Source of the DNA: Posidonia oceanica
Lineage: Eukaryota; Streptophyta; Magnoliopsida; Alismatales; Posidoniaceae
Assembly (NCBI GenBank): GCA_037176725.1
Contig: JAZBRS010000049.1
Span: 15,890,001 to 15,954,000 of the forward strand
Length of the DNA: 64,000 nucleotides
Direction of reading: 5' to 3'
Shown: in pieces, positions 30,801-42,666 of the stretch
Layout: each line of letters opens with the position of its first letter
Numbering within the stretch: position 1 is the first letter of the stretch
Position numbers and translations under genes: made by a program
The notes under the pieces: generated by a model
Seen by the model: the letters and a program-made list of their open reading frames with translations, nothing else
Database searches by the model: none
Told to the model about the DNA's origin: nothing

Positions 30801-31697
30801 GCCCCCCCGCAACAGCTGCATAACATGTCTTCGCCATGGCCTTTCTCCACCTGGGGGATCGATGTCATTGGCGCAATCCACCCTGCTGCTTCAAATGGTC
30901 ATCGTTACATTCTGGTAGCGATCGATTACTTTACCAAGTGGGTGGAAGCGGCCTCTTATAAGACAGTCACTGCTGTGGCAACAGAAAAATTTATCAGGAA
31001 CAATATCGTTGCCCGATATGGGGTCCCACACTCAGTCATCTCTGATAATGGCACAAACTTCATTGCCAAAAGGATCGAGGAATTCCTGCAGAGTCTCAAG
31101 ATCACGCATCATCGATTCTCGCCCTATCGGCCACAGATGAACGGAGCAGTGGAGTCTGCAAACAAGAACATTGTTAAAATCCTGAAGAAAATGGCAGAAA
31201 CCCACAAGGATTGGCACGACAAGCTCCCGTACGCACTCTGGGCGTACAGGACATCAATCCGGACCTCTACAGGAGCCACCCCGTACTCTCTGGTGTACGG
31301 AATGGAAGCGGTGTTACCTGTTGAAGTAGAGATCCCCTCTCTGCGGATCCTGCGGGAAGCTGAGTTGGAAGAGGCAGAATGGGTCGAAGACCGCTGCGTC
31401 CAACTGAATTTAATTGATGAGCGCAGACTGCAAGCTATGCACAACGCTCACTGCTACCAGAAGCGGATGGCCAGAGCATTCTTGAAGAAGGTCCAGCCCA
31501 GAAACTTTCAGCCAGAGGACCTTGTCCTGCGCGCCATTCACTTGCCTGATGGTCGAGGGAAATTCCGACCCAATTGGCGTGGCCCCTTCGTGGTCAAGCA
31601 GATCTTCTCGGGAGGTGCTGTAACTCTTGAGGATATGGACCGGGTCGAGCAGTCTAAGCCCGTCAACCTCTGCTATCTGAAGAAGTACTATCAGTAG
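30801..31697 (+). pseudogene. pol: Integrase core of element B, detached from RT
   Basis: After the deletion junction the frame reads HNMSSPWPFSTWGIDVIGAI and then the complete integrase core: AIDYFTKW, VISDNGTNF and GAVESANK supply D, D and E, followed by WRGPFVV and a C-terminal YLKKYYQ shared with A. The frame differs from gag-pro, so it could not be made as a fusion. RT and RNase H are absent, as is the integrase zinc-binding N-terminus. The left breakpoint lies in the linker, unlike A where it lies at the end of RT, so the deletions are independent. Confidence 0.85.
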
Positions 31698-33160
31698 CCG
31701 AAAGCAGCCCCGTTGCAGATGCCCTCCTCCCACTTGCACTTGCATTCTCACCTCTCGCAACCTCTATTTCAAATCATCATCGTCATCCTTTCAACTCTTG
31801 CATCAACTCTCTCCAAAATCATCATCGTCACCCTCTCAAGCATTGTATCTTTGGCCCAGTGATGAAAACCGGAAGTGCTTGCCTGCTCTGGAAAGAGTCA
31901 CCCTACCTCACCTGGCACTACTCAGATGTCTTAGCTAGTGAGGGAGCCACCACCAACGAGGACAAGCGAACTGCCTAATCTCGTAAGGACATACACCTCT
32001 GAGGAAGAAAAAATGTTAGGATGTGAGTCTGGAAAAAGTGAGAGTAGACACCTAGGTTTGGGCACATCCAAGGAACAGAAGACGAAGACAGAAGCTGGCC
32101 CTAGAGATAGGGGTGTGCAGTCTAACCCTGCTCCTTCTACCCATCACACAGCAGACCCAAAGCCTAGATCCATTACATTTCAAACACCCTCCTTTTGCCA
32201 CCAAAATGGGGATAGCAAAAGCCTGAAAAAAAAAAGAGAGAAAAGCAAAACAACAAGCAAAAAAAAAGAGATAGAACAAAAACCCAAAAAAAAAAAGGGA
32301 AAAAAGCAAGCAAAGCAAAAAACAAAAAAGAAGAAGAAGAAAAAGGCAAAATACAGCCCGAAAAACACAGGCACTATTATCCCCCATGCTTTACTAGAGA
32401 CCCCCCGCATGTCGAGCTTAAAAGAATCTACCACATCCCTTCAAGAGCGAACACTCACCCTCTCCTGGCTAGGGGCAGAGAAAGACTGCATACCTATGAG
32501 GGAGAAATCAATCAAAAAAAAAAGAGAGAGCTGAAAGAATAGGTGTAGGTCCTGAGAGTTTGGCCAATAGCCTGTCCTCACCACACCACCACCTGTACAA
32601 TGCCAACACCTGTTCCGGAGCGCCACCAGCAAGCCAAGAGTCTAGGTAGGGCCCAATGAGTCAGGGACCACTCCCTTCCTTTGCAGCAGGCACCAAAGCA
32701 CTCCGTATGCTGAGGGCATCGAAGCATACTCATTCATCCAAGCATACTCATCCATCCAAGCATACTACTCATCTTCATAAGCATATCACCTGCATCATGC
32801 ATACATGCATCTTCTTCTATCATTCCTTTCCTACCAATTTCTCCCGCTCTGCAACGCGCTTCGGCCCTGAGACAGTACTCCTCCCCAGCAGAGCGCATCG
32901 ACGACACTCGAGCTGCGCTGGACCAGATCTTCTGCCAGCCCTCGCCCCTGTGCCCGCAAGACTGCTGCAGAATCCCCTTGCTTATCAGTGCTTAATTGCT
33001 ATGTTCTGTTATCACTTTGCTAGATTGCATATGGAACTACATTTTCAGTCTCAGCTTCTGCTTGTTATCAATGATTACATACCTGCGAGATCTGACTGTT
33101 TCTTGATAGCAGGTACCTTCAAGCTTCGCAACTATCAGCCTGTCTTCTGCAACCAGTGCA
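31698..33160 (+). other. Spacer between integrase and 3' ORF of element B
   Basis: It is homologous to 7157-8652. It has a lysine-rich frame from ATG 32012 (MLGCESGKSESRHLGLG) through an A/G run at 32225-32350, a further purine tract at 32512-32535, and a short CATACTCATCCA minisatellite near 32725-32770. No domain is recognised. Confidence 0.5.
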
Positions 33161-34339
33161 ATGGGCTTCCCAACTCTGCTGACTCCCGCACACTGCTCGG
33201 AAACCCTGCGAGAATGGATCGGCAGGCTCACTCAAGAAGACTGTGAGAAGCTGCGCCTCTGGGGGGTCCCAACTAAACTGCTGAAGGCTGCTGATGTGGA
33301 AGTCAGCCGTCACCTTCTGTGTGCCGCCGCAAGATTCTGGAAACCGGCGCACCATGTCTTTCGCTTTGGCAAAACTGAGCTGACACCTACACTGGAAGAG
33401 GTGCGTCGGATCTGCGGCTTTCCCAAGATCCTGGGGCCGCCTGTTTTCATGAGGCGAGATGGATATCTCAAGGTCCTGAGCCAGCTAACAAGGCTCCCTA
33501 CTCAAACCTACCAACAGAAACTAATCTACACCAGTGGGCCTGAACCTATGCTTCGCCTTGCGCACTGCGATGATATCATGAACAAGCGCGCAGAACTCGG
33601 AGATGAGCTGTGGCTCCGAGGATTTGTTATCCGCTTCCTGGGCGAGCTGATCTTTACTCATGGCCGACTAACAGTGGCCATTGAGATTGCAGAGATTGCA
33701 TTAGCTGTGGTGACCCAGCACATAGACCTGGCGCCAGTTGTCCTGGCAGAGACCTATCGCGGGCTGGACCGCATCTCTCATCGCTGTCGCCACTTCCACG
33801 GTTGCGGAGCACTCATACAAGTCTGGCTGACCGCGCACTTAGAGATGAACCTCTTGCGCCCTCAAGTACATGCCTTCGAAGCATACTGCAGCAGCGCCCG
33901 TGCCAAGACAGACAAGAGCGTCAAAGAAGAATACGAGAAGCTATCAGCATTGACTGACGACGCTGTAACCTGGCGTATTGTCCCCTCTGTAGCTGAGCCA
34001 TTTACTGTCTTCTTCAGCGCGCGCGACACGCGACTGATCATTCTACCAGGCTTCACAGCAGGTGTAGAGTACCACCCCATCAGGGTTATGCGCCAGTTCG
34101 GCTTCCAGCAGGGCGCCTTCATCGACAGTACAGCGCCTGAGCTCCTTCAAATGTACCCTCTCAGCACAACTGCCCCAACCAAGAAGCTCGCTAGTCTGAT
34201 GCAGCATGGGGTCCAATCAACAGACATTGCAGCTGTGAGAGGTATGGGATGCACCCCAGAATATGAAGCTGAAGTCCGACAGCTCTGGCCTATCACAGAA
34301 GTCCCGCCAGGCGGCCCCCTATTCCTTGACTCCAGGTAG
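33161..34339 (+). CDS. DUF7745-like ORF of element B (eight residues short at C-terminus)
   Basis: This is a 392-residue frame from ATG 33161, collinear with 8653-9855 without an indel that breaks the frame. Conserved motifs include FRFGKTELTPTLEEVRRICG and TYRGLDRISHRCRHFHGCGA. The stop at 34337 (TAG) replaces a CAG in A, removing the last eight residues; the original TAG follows 21 bases later. Most differences from A look like third-position changes. It is the only long frame still open in B, which hints at either selection at the family level or a gene conversion source. Function unknown. Confidence 0.6.
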   Translation: MGFPTLLTPAHCSETLREWIGRLTQEDCEKLRLWGVPTKLLKAADVEVSRHLLCAAARFWKPAHHVFRFGKTELTPTLEEVRRICGFPKILGPPVFMRRDGYLKVLSQLTRLPTQTYQQKLIYTSGPEPMLRLAHCDDIMNKRAELGDELWLRGFVIRFLGELIFTHGRLTVAIEIAEIALAVVTQHIDLAPVVLAETYRGLDRISHRCRHFHGCGALIQVWLTAHLEMNLLRPQVHAFEAYCSSARAKTDKSVKEEYEKLSALTDDAVTWRIVPSVAEPFTVFFSARDTRLIILPGFTAGVEYHPIRVMRQFGFQQGAFIDSTAPELLQMYPLSTTAPTKKLASLMQHGVQSTDIAAVRGMGCTPEYEAEVRQLWPITEVPPGGPLFLDSR

Positions 34340-35358
34340 TCGAAGAAGGCTCGAACTGACTAGGCCCTTGTGCAATCGTCATGTGGTCTTCTTTCAAGTC
34401 ATGCTGTACATCTTTTGGCCTGCCACAGGCATTGTACTCATCAAGCTTTATCAATAAAAAACTGTTTCTGCTATCCGCTTGCACTTCAAGACTGTTCAAT
34501 GCATTGCATATTCATTATCATCATCATCTCGGGCCCTCTGGCCAGACTTGCAGCCATCACAACGCAGCGAAGTCCTCAGCACCCAATCCGGAGTCCAGAA
34601 CACCCGCGGACCCGCGTCGTCAAGCTACGCCACCCGGCGTCCCCAGCTGGTCGCCCCCAGCTGGATCATCACCCCCAGCGGGCTGGCACCCCAAACTGCT
34701 CGGCGAAAGGTCCGTCAACCTGTCATCCTCCTCAGCTGATCATCCCCAGCTGAGTCCCCAGCGGGCTGGCACCCCAAACTGCTCGGCGAAAGGTCCGTCA
34801 ACCTGTCATCCTCCTCAGCTGATCATCCCCAGCTGAGTCCCCTGTGGGCTGGCACCCCAAACTGCTCGGCGAAAGGTCCGTCAACCTGTCATCCTCCTCA
34901 ACTGATCATCCCCAGCTGAGTCCCCAGCGGGCTGGCACCCCAAACTGCTCGGCGAAAGGTCCGTCAATCTGTCATCCTCCTCAGCTGATCATCCCCAGCT
35001 GAGTCCCTAGCGGGCTGGCACCCCAAACTGCTCGGCGAAAGGTCCGTCAACCTGTCATCCTCCTCAGCTGATCATCCCCAGCTGAGTCCCCTGCGGGCTG
35101 GCACCCCAAACTGCTCAGCGATAGGTCCGTCAACCTGTCATCATCCCCAGCTGGATCATCATCTGTGGGCTGGTACCCCAAACTACTCGTCTGACAAGCA
35201 CGACAATCTTGTCATCACCCTCTGCTTTCGATGCCAAGGACTCGTTGGCCAACCCTTGGTGTCATCCCGACACCAGGGGCATCTTTTGATCGCCCCTTGG
35301 TATCATTCTTCCCCTCTTTCCCCTATGATATTCCTGGTGTCGTAGGATGATTTCTTCT
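34340..35358 (+). repeat. 83-bp tandem repeat and hairpins, element B 3' region
   Basis: GGCTGGCACCCC starts at 34681, 34764, 34847, 34930, 35013 and 35096, an exact 83-bp period over six units. Units contain CTCAGCTG-ATCATCCC-CAGCTGAG, an 8-bp-stem hairpin. Near 35253-35279 CCCTTGGTGTC pairs with GACACCAGGGG (one wobble), the counterpart of the 11-bp hairpin of A. GACAAG...CTTGTC near 35196-35216 is another. From 34340 to 34600 I see no feature. Confidence 0.85.
35322..35346 (+). other. Bracketing hairpin 1 of element B, loop TTCCTGG
   Basis: CCTATGATA (35322-35330) pairs with TGTCGTAGG (35338-35346) through seven Watson-Crick pairs and two G-U wobbles, around TTCCTGG (35331-35337). The stem differs from A at several positions but remains paired, and the loop is identical. 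Confidence 0.65.
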
Positions 35359-35359
35359 C

Positions 35360-36242
35360 ATCATTACCTCATCCCCTCTTTCTCATCATTATCTCACCCC
35401 CTCTTTATCTCATCATTACCTCACCCCCTCTTTATCTCATCATTACCTCATCCCCTCTTTGCCGGCCGATAAGTCCGATATCTTATCAATCAATCATTCT
35501 CATCATTACCTCATCCCCTCTTTCTCATCATTATCTCACCCCCTCTTTAGCAATAGCTCTCATCATGACCTCACCCCCTCTTTCTCATCATTATCTCACC
35601 CCCTCTTTATCTCATCATTACCTCACCCCCTCTTTAGCAATAACTCTCATCATGATCTCACCCCCTCTTTATCAATAGCTCTCATCATGATCTCATCCCC
35701 CTCTTTAGCAATAACTCTCATCATGATCTCATCCCCCTCTTTAGCAATCATTCTCATCATGATCTCATCCCCCTCTTTAGCAATAACTCTCATCATGATC
35801 TCATCCCCCTCTTTAGCAATCAATCATTCTCATCATGATCTCGCCCCCTCTTTAGCAATCATTCTCATCATGATCTCATCCCCCTCTTTAGCAATAACTC
35901 TCATCATGATCTCATCCCCCTCTTTAGCAATCATTCTCATCATGATCTCATCCCCCTCTTTAGCAATAACTCTCATCATGATCTCATCCCCCTCTTTAGC
36001 AATCATTCTCATCATGATCTCATCCCCCTCTTTAGCAATCATTCTCATCATGATCTCGCCCCCTCTTTAGCAATCATTCTCATCATGATCTCACCCCCTC
36101 TTTAGCAATAACTCTCATCATGATCTCACCCTCTCTTTAGCAATAGTTCTCATCATGATCTCACCTCCTCTTTAGCAATCATTCTCATCATGATCTCATC
36201 CCCCTCTTTAGCAATAGCCTCTCATCATTATCTCATCCTCTC
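35360..36242 (+). repeat. Minisatellite, ~36-bp unit, element B 3' region
   Basis: About two dozen units of CTCATCATGATCTCATCCCC plus CTCTTTAGCAATMATT, with shorter variants at the left (CTCATCATTACCTCA). It is homologous to 10914-11745 but homogenised to a different linker. Confidence 0.9.
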
Positions 36243-37200
36243 TTATCAACAATCCAGCTCTCTCAGGCTGATATCCTAAACTATCAACAATCAAGCTCTC
36301 TCAGGCTGATAACCTAAACTATCATCTGGGCCGATCCATGGTTGGCCCACAGTTGTGTTATACGGCTGACATCCAGTAACTGTCCCTTGCAATTGCGGTT
36401 TCCAGTTGATAGGTCTGTAAACTATCCGCCAGTTGATAGGTCTGTAAACTATCCGCCAGTTGATAGGACTGTAAACTATCGTTAGGCTGATATCCTAAAC
36501 TATCACCAGCAATTGCATTATACGGCTGATATCCAGTAACTATCCCTCATCATTGCGCGTTCCAGTTGATAGGCCTGTAAACTATCCGCCAGTTGATAGG
36601 ACTGTAAACTATCGTTCCAGTTGATAGGACTGTAAACTATCGCTAGGCTGATATCCTAAACTATCACGCGCAATCATGTTATACGGCTGACACCCAGTCA
36701 CTGTCTCTCGCAATGCCGTTTCCAGTTGATAGGACTGTAAACTATCCGCCAGTTGATAGGTCTGTAAACTATCCGCCAGTTGATAGGTCTGTAAACTATC
36801 GCTCCAGTTGATAGGACTGTAAACTATCCGGCATTTGCGTTATACGGCTGATACCCAGTAACTATCACTCATGGTTTGTGGCTTCCAGTTGATAGGTTTG
36901 TAAACTATCCGCCAGTTGATAGGTCTGTAAACTATCCACCAGTTGATAGGTCTGTAAACTATCCGCCAGTTGATAGGACTGTAAACTATCCCACACAACC
37001 ATGTTATATGGCTGATATCCAGTAACTATCACTCACAACTGCTCTAGGCTGATAACCTAAACTATCGCTCTAGGCTGATAACCTAAACTATCACTTCAGG
37101 CTGATAACGTAAACTATCGCTTTAGGCTGATAACCTAAACTATCACTCTCGGTTGATAGGACCGTAAACTATCCGGACGATAAGCCCGTCACCTTATCAC
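36243..37200 (+). repeat. Hairpin array with covarying stems, element B
   Basis: About 28 units of the GTTGATAGGWCTGTAAACTATC type. Here GATAG/CTATC stems dominate, whereas A has many GACAG/CTGTC stems. Units with GCTGATAACCTAAACTATC occur near 37045-37145. GACA-CCCAGTCAC-TGTC occurs near 36690. The last unit is GATAAG...CTTATC near 37179-37198. Confidence 0.85.
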
Positions 37201-37208
37201 CCTTTTTG

Positions 37209-37241
37209 GCATGGCCTTGCCCCAGGAAGGCAAAGTCATGC
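37209..37241 (+). other. Bracketing hairpin 2 of element B, loop CCAGGAA
   Basis: GCATGGCCTTGCC (37209-37221) pairs with GGCAAAGTCATGC (37229-37241) with one mismatch and one wobble around CCAGGAA. Stem changes relative to A are matched in both arms and the loop is unchanged. Confidence 0.7.
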
Positions 37242-37679
37242 ACCTCCTTTTTTGTGATACGAGAGTTGGCCTTTCTCCCCTCGCACCCCTCTTTTCTCTT
37301 CTGCTAGCTTGCTCCTCGGGCGGGGACGAACTGCACCCTGTTTTTCTTTGCTTTGTCGCGCAAGTCTGGCCTTCCTGCCAGATCCTTGCACCACATCGCG
37401 TCCTTTCAACATTTTCTCTTGCATCATCTCTGCATCTTCTCAGCTAGCACTGCATACTACTTTAGTATCATCGGCGTCACTTGCACAGCATCAGCATTTT
37501 CCTTTATTTGGCTAAATTTTGTACTAACTCTTGCATTGCATTTGCATCAGCATGCATTGCACACTTAGCATCATCCATCTGCACCCTGCATTTTGCATTG
37601 CAGCAACGGGCTACGATCTTCGGTGCATCCGCCGAATAAGTAGCTCATGCCCATAGCAAATCGCTGCTCCCGCCGGTCA

Positions 37680-37761
37680 GATGGGGTGTCTTGTCAACCC
37701 TGAGCAGCGGCCTCGCTCCGCTTGACCTTGCTCAGGGAGGGGCATCTGTTGACACCCCATC
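37680..37761 (+). promoter_or_regulatory. Polypurine tract of element B inside an inverted repeat
   Basis: AGGGAGGGG precedes the LTR start at 37747. GATGGGGTGTC (37680-37690) is the inverted repeat of GACACCCCATC (37751-37761), and CCCTGAGC (37698-37705) pairs with GCTCAGGG (37730-37737). The loop sequence differs from A but the arms are unchanged. Confidence 0.8.
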
Positions 37762-39637
37762 TTGGCAGGCTTGGACCACTTGGAGCCCTCCTAGTGATTG
37801 CTGGACTCAAACCTAAACCAAACCAAACCCTAACCCTCCTCTTTACCCTTCAAAACCAAGCAAACTTGACCTAAGCCTTTACCCCTCTTCCCAAGCTCAA
37901 AACCTGACCAAAATCCATAGGAAAACCCACCAATACCCACTTAGCAAACCTGCCCGAACACTTAGAAAACCTCAAACCTAGACCGTTCCCAAAAACCCTA
38001 GAAAACCTAGGTGAAACTACCCTTTTTCTATACCTTGAAACCCCTCTAAAACCTTCTTAGAATCAAACCAAAACTTCAGAACGAACACCTCAAACCCTAG
38101 ACTGCCCACTCACCAATTTTCATCCCATTCCAAGACCTTTAAGACCTCCATTCACTCAAATTATCCTTTTCTCTCTCCGGGATTATCATTTTCTCTCTCC
38201 TCTCTCTCTCCTATTTATCATCTCTCTTTTCATCCCCTTCTTACCCTTTCTCTGGTCTGGCTGTGGGCCCCCTCTGTGCTTCTGTCCTTCCTCTATCTTA
38301 TCCCTATTTTTACTTTATTTTTAGCATTTTTTCTGAATTTTAGAAATCATTTTCCTCCAACCTATCTCTTTTCCTTTTATCTCCCTCTTTTTTCCATTTC
38401 TTTCCTCCTTCTTTTTTCCTTTTCTCTCTTTTGCAAAAATCCATAAAAACCCCTAAAAATCTGTAAAACCCCAAAACATGAAAGAAACAAATCAGAACCC
38501 TAAGAAAAACAATTAAAAAACATTAAACAAGCAATTAAAAACCTAAACTTAACTAAATCAAGCTAAAAGAAAAACCAAGCATGTCAGCTAAAAAAATGCA
38601 AAACAAATCAAAAGAAAACACTGAAAAATCAAGGAAAAAACTAAAATGAAATCAAAACCCACCCAAAAGTAAAAACCTCATCAGAAGAATTAAAAAACAA
38701 ACATTAAAAAGAAGAATCAAAAAACAAACATCAAAACAAGTAATTAAAGAAGCAAAAGACTTAACCTAACAAACCTAAGAAAAAACAAATTAAAAAACTT
38801 AGTTAAAAGGAAAAGAAAAACACATTTAGAAGACTTAAAAACACCTCATCAAACCAGAGAAATCTAACTAAAAGCTTCAAGAAAAATCAACAAATAAAAA
38901 TCAAAGCAAAATTTAAAAGACTTAAGAAAGAAAAAACCCTAAGAAGACTAAAACTTAAAAACCTGAAAACAACCCTGGTTAATACGAAAATAAATCCTAA
39001 AAAATCCTAATCAATATCCTAAGTGTCCAACAAGGGAAACACAATTTTTAAAACAATTTAAAAAAGGTTTAACAAACATTTAATCAAGTGAAAACTAATT
39101 AAAAACAAAACCAAAACCTTAAAACCCTAATCAAGCCCAAAACACATTAATCAACCCAAAATGGTCATTAAAAAATCTAATTAAAATCCTAATTCACAAC
39201 ACAACCTTTCTAGTTTTTTTTATTTATTTTTAGTTTATTTTTCCTAATTTTATTTCCTCACTTTTCCCTCTCTTTCTTCCTTCTTTCCCATTTTTCTTTC
39301 CTTTTCTTCCTTACTGGGCCCGTTGGCCCGTTTCTCCCTTCCTCCTTTATTTCTTTTTCTCGGCCCACAGCAGTCCGGCCCGCCCTTCTTCTTCTTCCTT
39401 CTTCTTCCTCGCGCTCCCACCGATTTTCTCTCCCGCGAGCTGCTGCAGTCTTCCCTCCGCCATTCAAAATTTGAAGCCTTCCATCACTTCGGTCTACAGC
39501 AGCTCGCCGCTTCTCCTCTATCTCAGCACCGTTCCCAAGAGGCATTGAATGCCGGTCGCCTCGCCATCCCTTCCGCTGCAGTGCGTCGCCGTTGAATTCA
39601 AAATCCCAGCGCGCGCACCGGCAGCTTTCCTCCTGAT

Positions 39638-39643
39638 ATAAGC
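39638..39643 (+). promoter_or_regulatory. TATA box in 3' LTR of element B
   Basis: CCTGATATAAGCCTCC, identical to the 5' LTR copy at 20978. Confidence 0.6.
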
Positions 39644-42340
39644 CTCCAGTCATCCCTTCCTTCGGGCGGCCCTTTTTGATCATCCAGAGAGTGAGAGAAG
39701 CAGAGCCCATCAGTTAGCAATCAGCAACCTGAGAGAAAAACCAGAATTTCAGTAGCTTTCTCCACTTGAACGACCTCCTCTTTCTTCCTCTGTATCCTCC
39801 AATTCCCAGGGAGAAGAGCCCGAGAGGGAGAGCCTGAGAGTGTGCTTTGGCATCCCGGAGAGAGATCGCAATTCCAGGGCCTTTCCTCATCAGAACCTTC
39901 TCCAATTCCTTCCTCCATCTTCAGCAGATCCTTCTCCTCTTTTGCCAGTAACCCAAACCCCGTCCAAGCCCCAATTTCTCTCCCATTTGATCCCCCAAGC
40001 TCACCCAGTAACCCTGCATCCTTCCTTCACCACTTCACGGCCATTCCACACCTGAAACCATCCCAAATCACCCTCAGATCACTTGAAACTCCAACTGTAA
40101 ACCCAACACAACCCACTCCAGAATTCCCTTCACTCCAGTCCACTGATTCCTCCCAAACCCCACCTTAAGATTCACCAGACCATTACCTTCCCAGAGCGCC
40201 TGACATCAGACCCGGCCATCCACCACAGACCGAGAATTCCACAACAAACACCTGTCTTCTCCACTGACTAGAAAATCAACCGAGCTCCGAACCTTCTCTA
40301 CACTCTCCGGAAATCCCATCTAGTAATCCAGAACCGCTCCCCGGACCTCCAGCAACCTCCCGGAGGGTCCCATCCAACCAGACGAGCAGCAGACACTCCC
40401 CCCGACCCCCGGCTGTTTTTCTGAACCCACAGAGTGCCGGATTTCTCTCCAAGCTCTGAAGCTTCCATCCAACCGACCGGGAAGCACCGGAAGATCGCCC
40501 TGAAGCAGCTCCAGCCCTCGCGAGCAGCCGGCGACGCCCGCAGCGACCGGACGACCCCCACTGGCCACCTTCGGAACTGCTGAGGTCGGGAGGACACCTC
40601 AGATGCGGAATCAGGTAAAATCTTCTTCCCTTAGTCTTCTTTTCTTCCCGCGATGCTTCTCCACCCTTTAGGATAGCGTTTCCAGTCCTCCTGCTCCATC
40701 GCCGTTTGCCGCTCCGGTCGTCTTCTCCGGCACAGTTCTCCGGCCTTCACGGCGCTCCGGCCAGCGGAGCGTCGCCCCGGTGACTCCCTCAGCTCCGCAC
40801 GGACGCCAGGAGGCTCCTCCGGTCTTCGGAACGCAGCTCCACTGCGTTGAACGGCCGGACCAAGCCTCTGAGTCTTTGCAGAACTCCGGCGAGCGCTCCG
40901 GTGTGATCCAGGCCACGTCGTCCTCCGCTGATCGCTGCCCTGTCTCCGCCAGCTCCGGGAGCACCTCCCCCGCCGTCCAGCGCCTCCTCAACAGCCCTGT
41001 GCCGGCGGTCACGGGCGCTGGCAGCCTGCTGCTACAGTGCCCACGGCCGTCGGCCATTTACTGTTCATTTATTTTCCTGTTAATATAGTTTGCTAGTAAA
41101 TATTGCATATTAGGTCTAAGTTTTTTTATTTTTGCATTCTGGTCCTTCTGTCATTTAATTTGCTTAGTATTTAATTCAAAACCATGCTAAATTGCACTAA
41201 GTATTCCTGTTTTTCTGTATTTTCAAGTCAGTCCATTTACTGTGCATTCCAGTTATAATTTTTTATGTTTTAGCCCCTCTGTTTTTAATTTTTGCATCCA
41301 GGTCCTGCAGTAGTTTATTTAATTTAAATGCATGAACTTTGTCTTATGATATTGCATTCTGAACCCCTGTTTTTTCTCTTTTTTGCATTTTCATCCTCTG
41401 CACTGTAGTAACTTAGGTTTCATTTTTAATTTTTGCATGCTGCATTGCATATTTGTCCCTCGGTTTTTTCATTTTTGCATGTAGGTCCTGTTAAATGCAC
41501 AGTAATCATTTTGCATGCATTTTTGCTTATTGCATTGCATTTTCAACCCTGTTTTTTTAAAAATTGCACATCAGTCCTGTCTTTTGATTTCAGAGCATGT
41601 TTTACATATAAAATTGCATATTTGACCCCTGCATGATTCAAAAATCATACATAGGTCCTTGCATCCTTTAAAAATCATGTAAAAAGACTGTTTTGCCCCT
41701 AAAGTTGCATCTTAGCTCCTATGCTTACAAAATTGCATGTAGACCCTCCACTTGCATCCCTGGACTCCCCAGAACCCTGTTTTCTGGAAAATTTGCACTT
41801 TAGACCCTAGTTTTTTTTTCAAAATTGCATTCTGATTTCTTTTTGCTTTCAAAACTTCTTCCAATGCATATCCTCTTTTCAAAATAATTTTCTGAGCCCA
41901 GTCTTTTGTAAAATAAAGCCCTGCCCTCTCTTGTTTTCAAAACCCTCCTCTGTGGACCCCATCCTTTGTGAAAACTAGCATTTAGCCCCTTTTCTTTTTC
42001 AAAAATGCTTTTGAACTCCTGTCTTTTCCAAGTTTTTCCCCTTGTCTCTTCTTGCTTGTGCATGCATTCTGCATCCATTTAGTCCTGCATTTTTAGCATC
42101 CTTTTGCACACACTAAGCACCTTTAGCTCCCCTTCACTTGGGAGGACCTTTTGCACACCCCTAGGACCTCCTGAACACTTAGATCTGCTCTTCTCCCTTG
42201 TTCTGGCCTTCCTGCCTTGAAGCTGCGATATCTTCCGATCCGGCCGTTGGATCTTCTCAAGTAAGCTGCCCAGGCGACCGCAGCAAAGCGCTCTTCAGCA
42301 TGGACTAGACAGATCTCAGATCAGGCTCCCGGATTTCCAG

Positions 42341-42666
42341 GTATGTCCTTCTGAACCCCTGCATTGCATTCATTTGCATCCCATTTGCATAGTTTTCCTC
42401 GTTTTCGATTTCTGTCTCTTTGAGCATGTAGAATAGGACCTCCCCTTTCTGCTTGGCAACTTAGATCTCCGTTTCGCGTTTCCCCATGTGTTTTGTGTTG
42501 AGTCTTCCCTGGAATTACCACTTAATGTAACTTTCTTCCCCCTTTTCCACGATCCGATCGCATCACGAGCTTTGCGCAGCGTGCGAGACAGATCGTGAAA
42601 CGGTTTAGTGGGAAACGGTCACAAAGGAGTGGTAATCCCCCCGTTTGCTCACTCTCCCCTTTGTAG
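42341..42666 (+). other. Candidate 326-nt intron, element B 3' LTR
   Basis: CCAG|GTATGT to CTTTGTAG|GTCTTC, the same signals and length as the 5' LTR copy. Confidence 0.45.

Noticed and set aside
35459..36070. Long frame through the minisatellite (and its antisense frame)
   Set aside because: The peptide is only the translation of the 36-bp repeat, with period 12 residues; no start context or domain.
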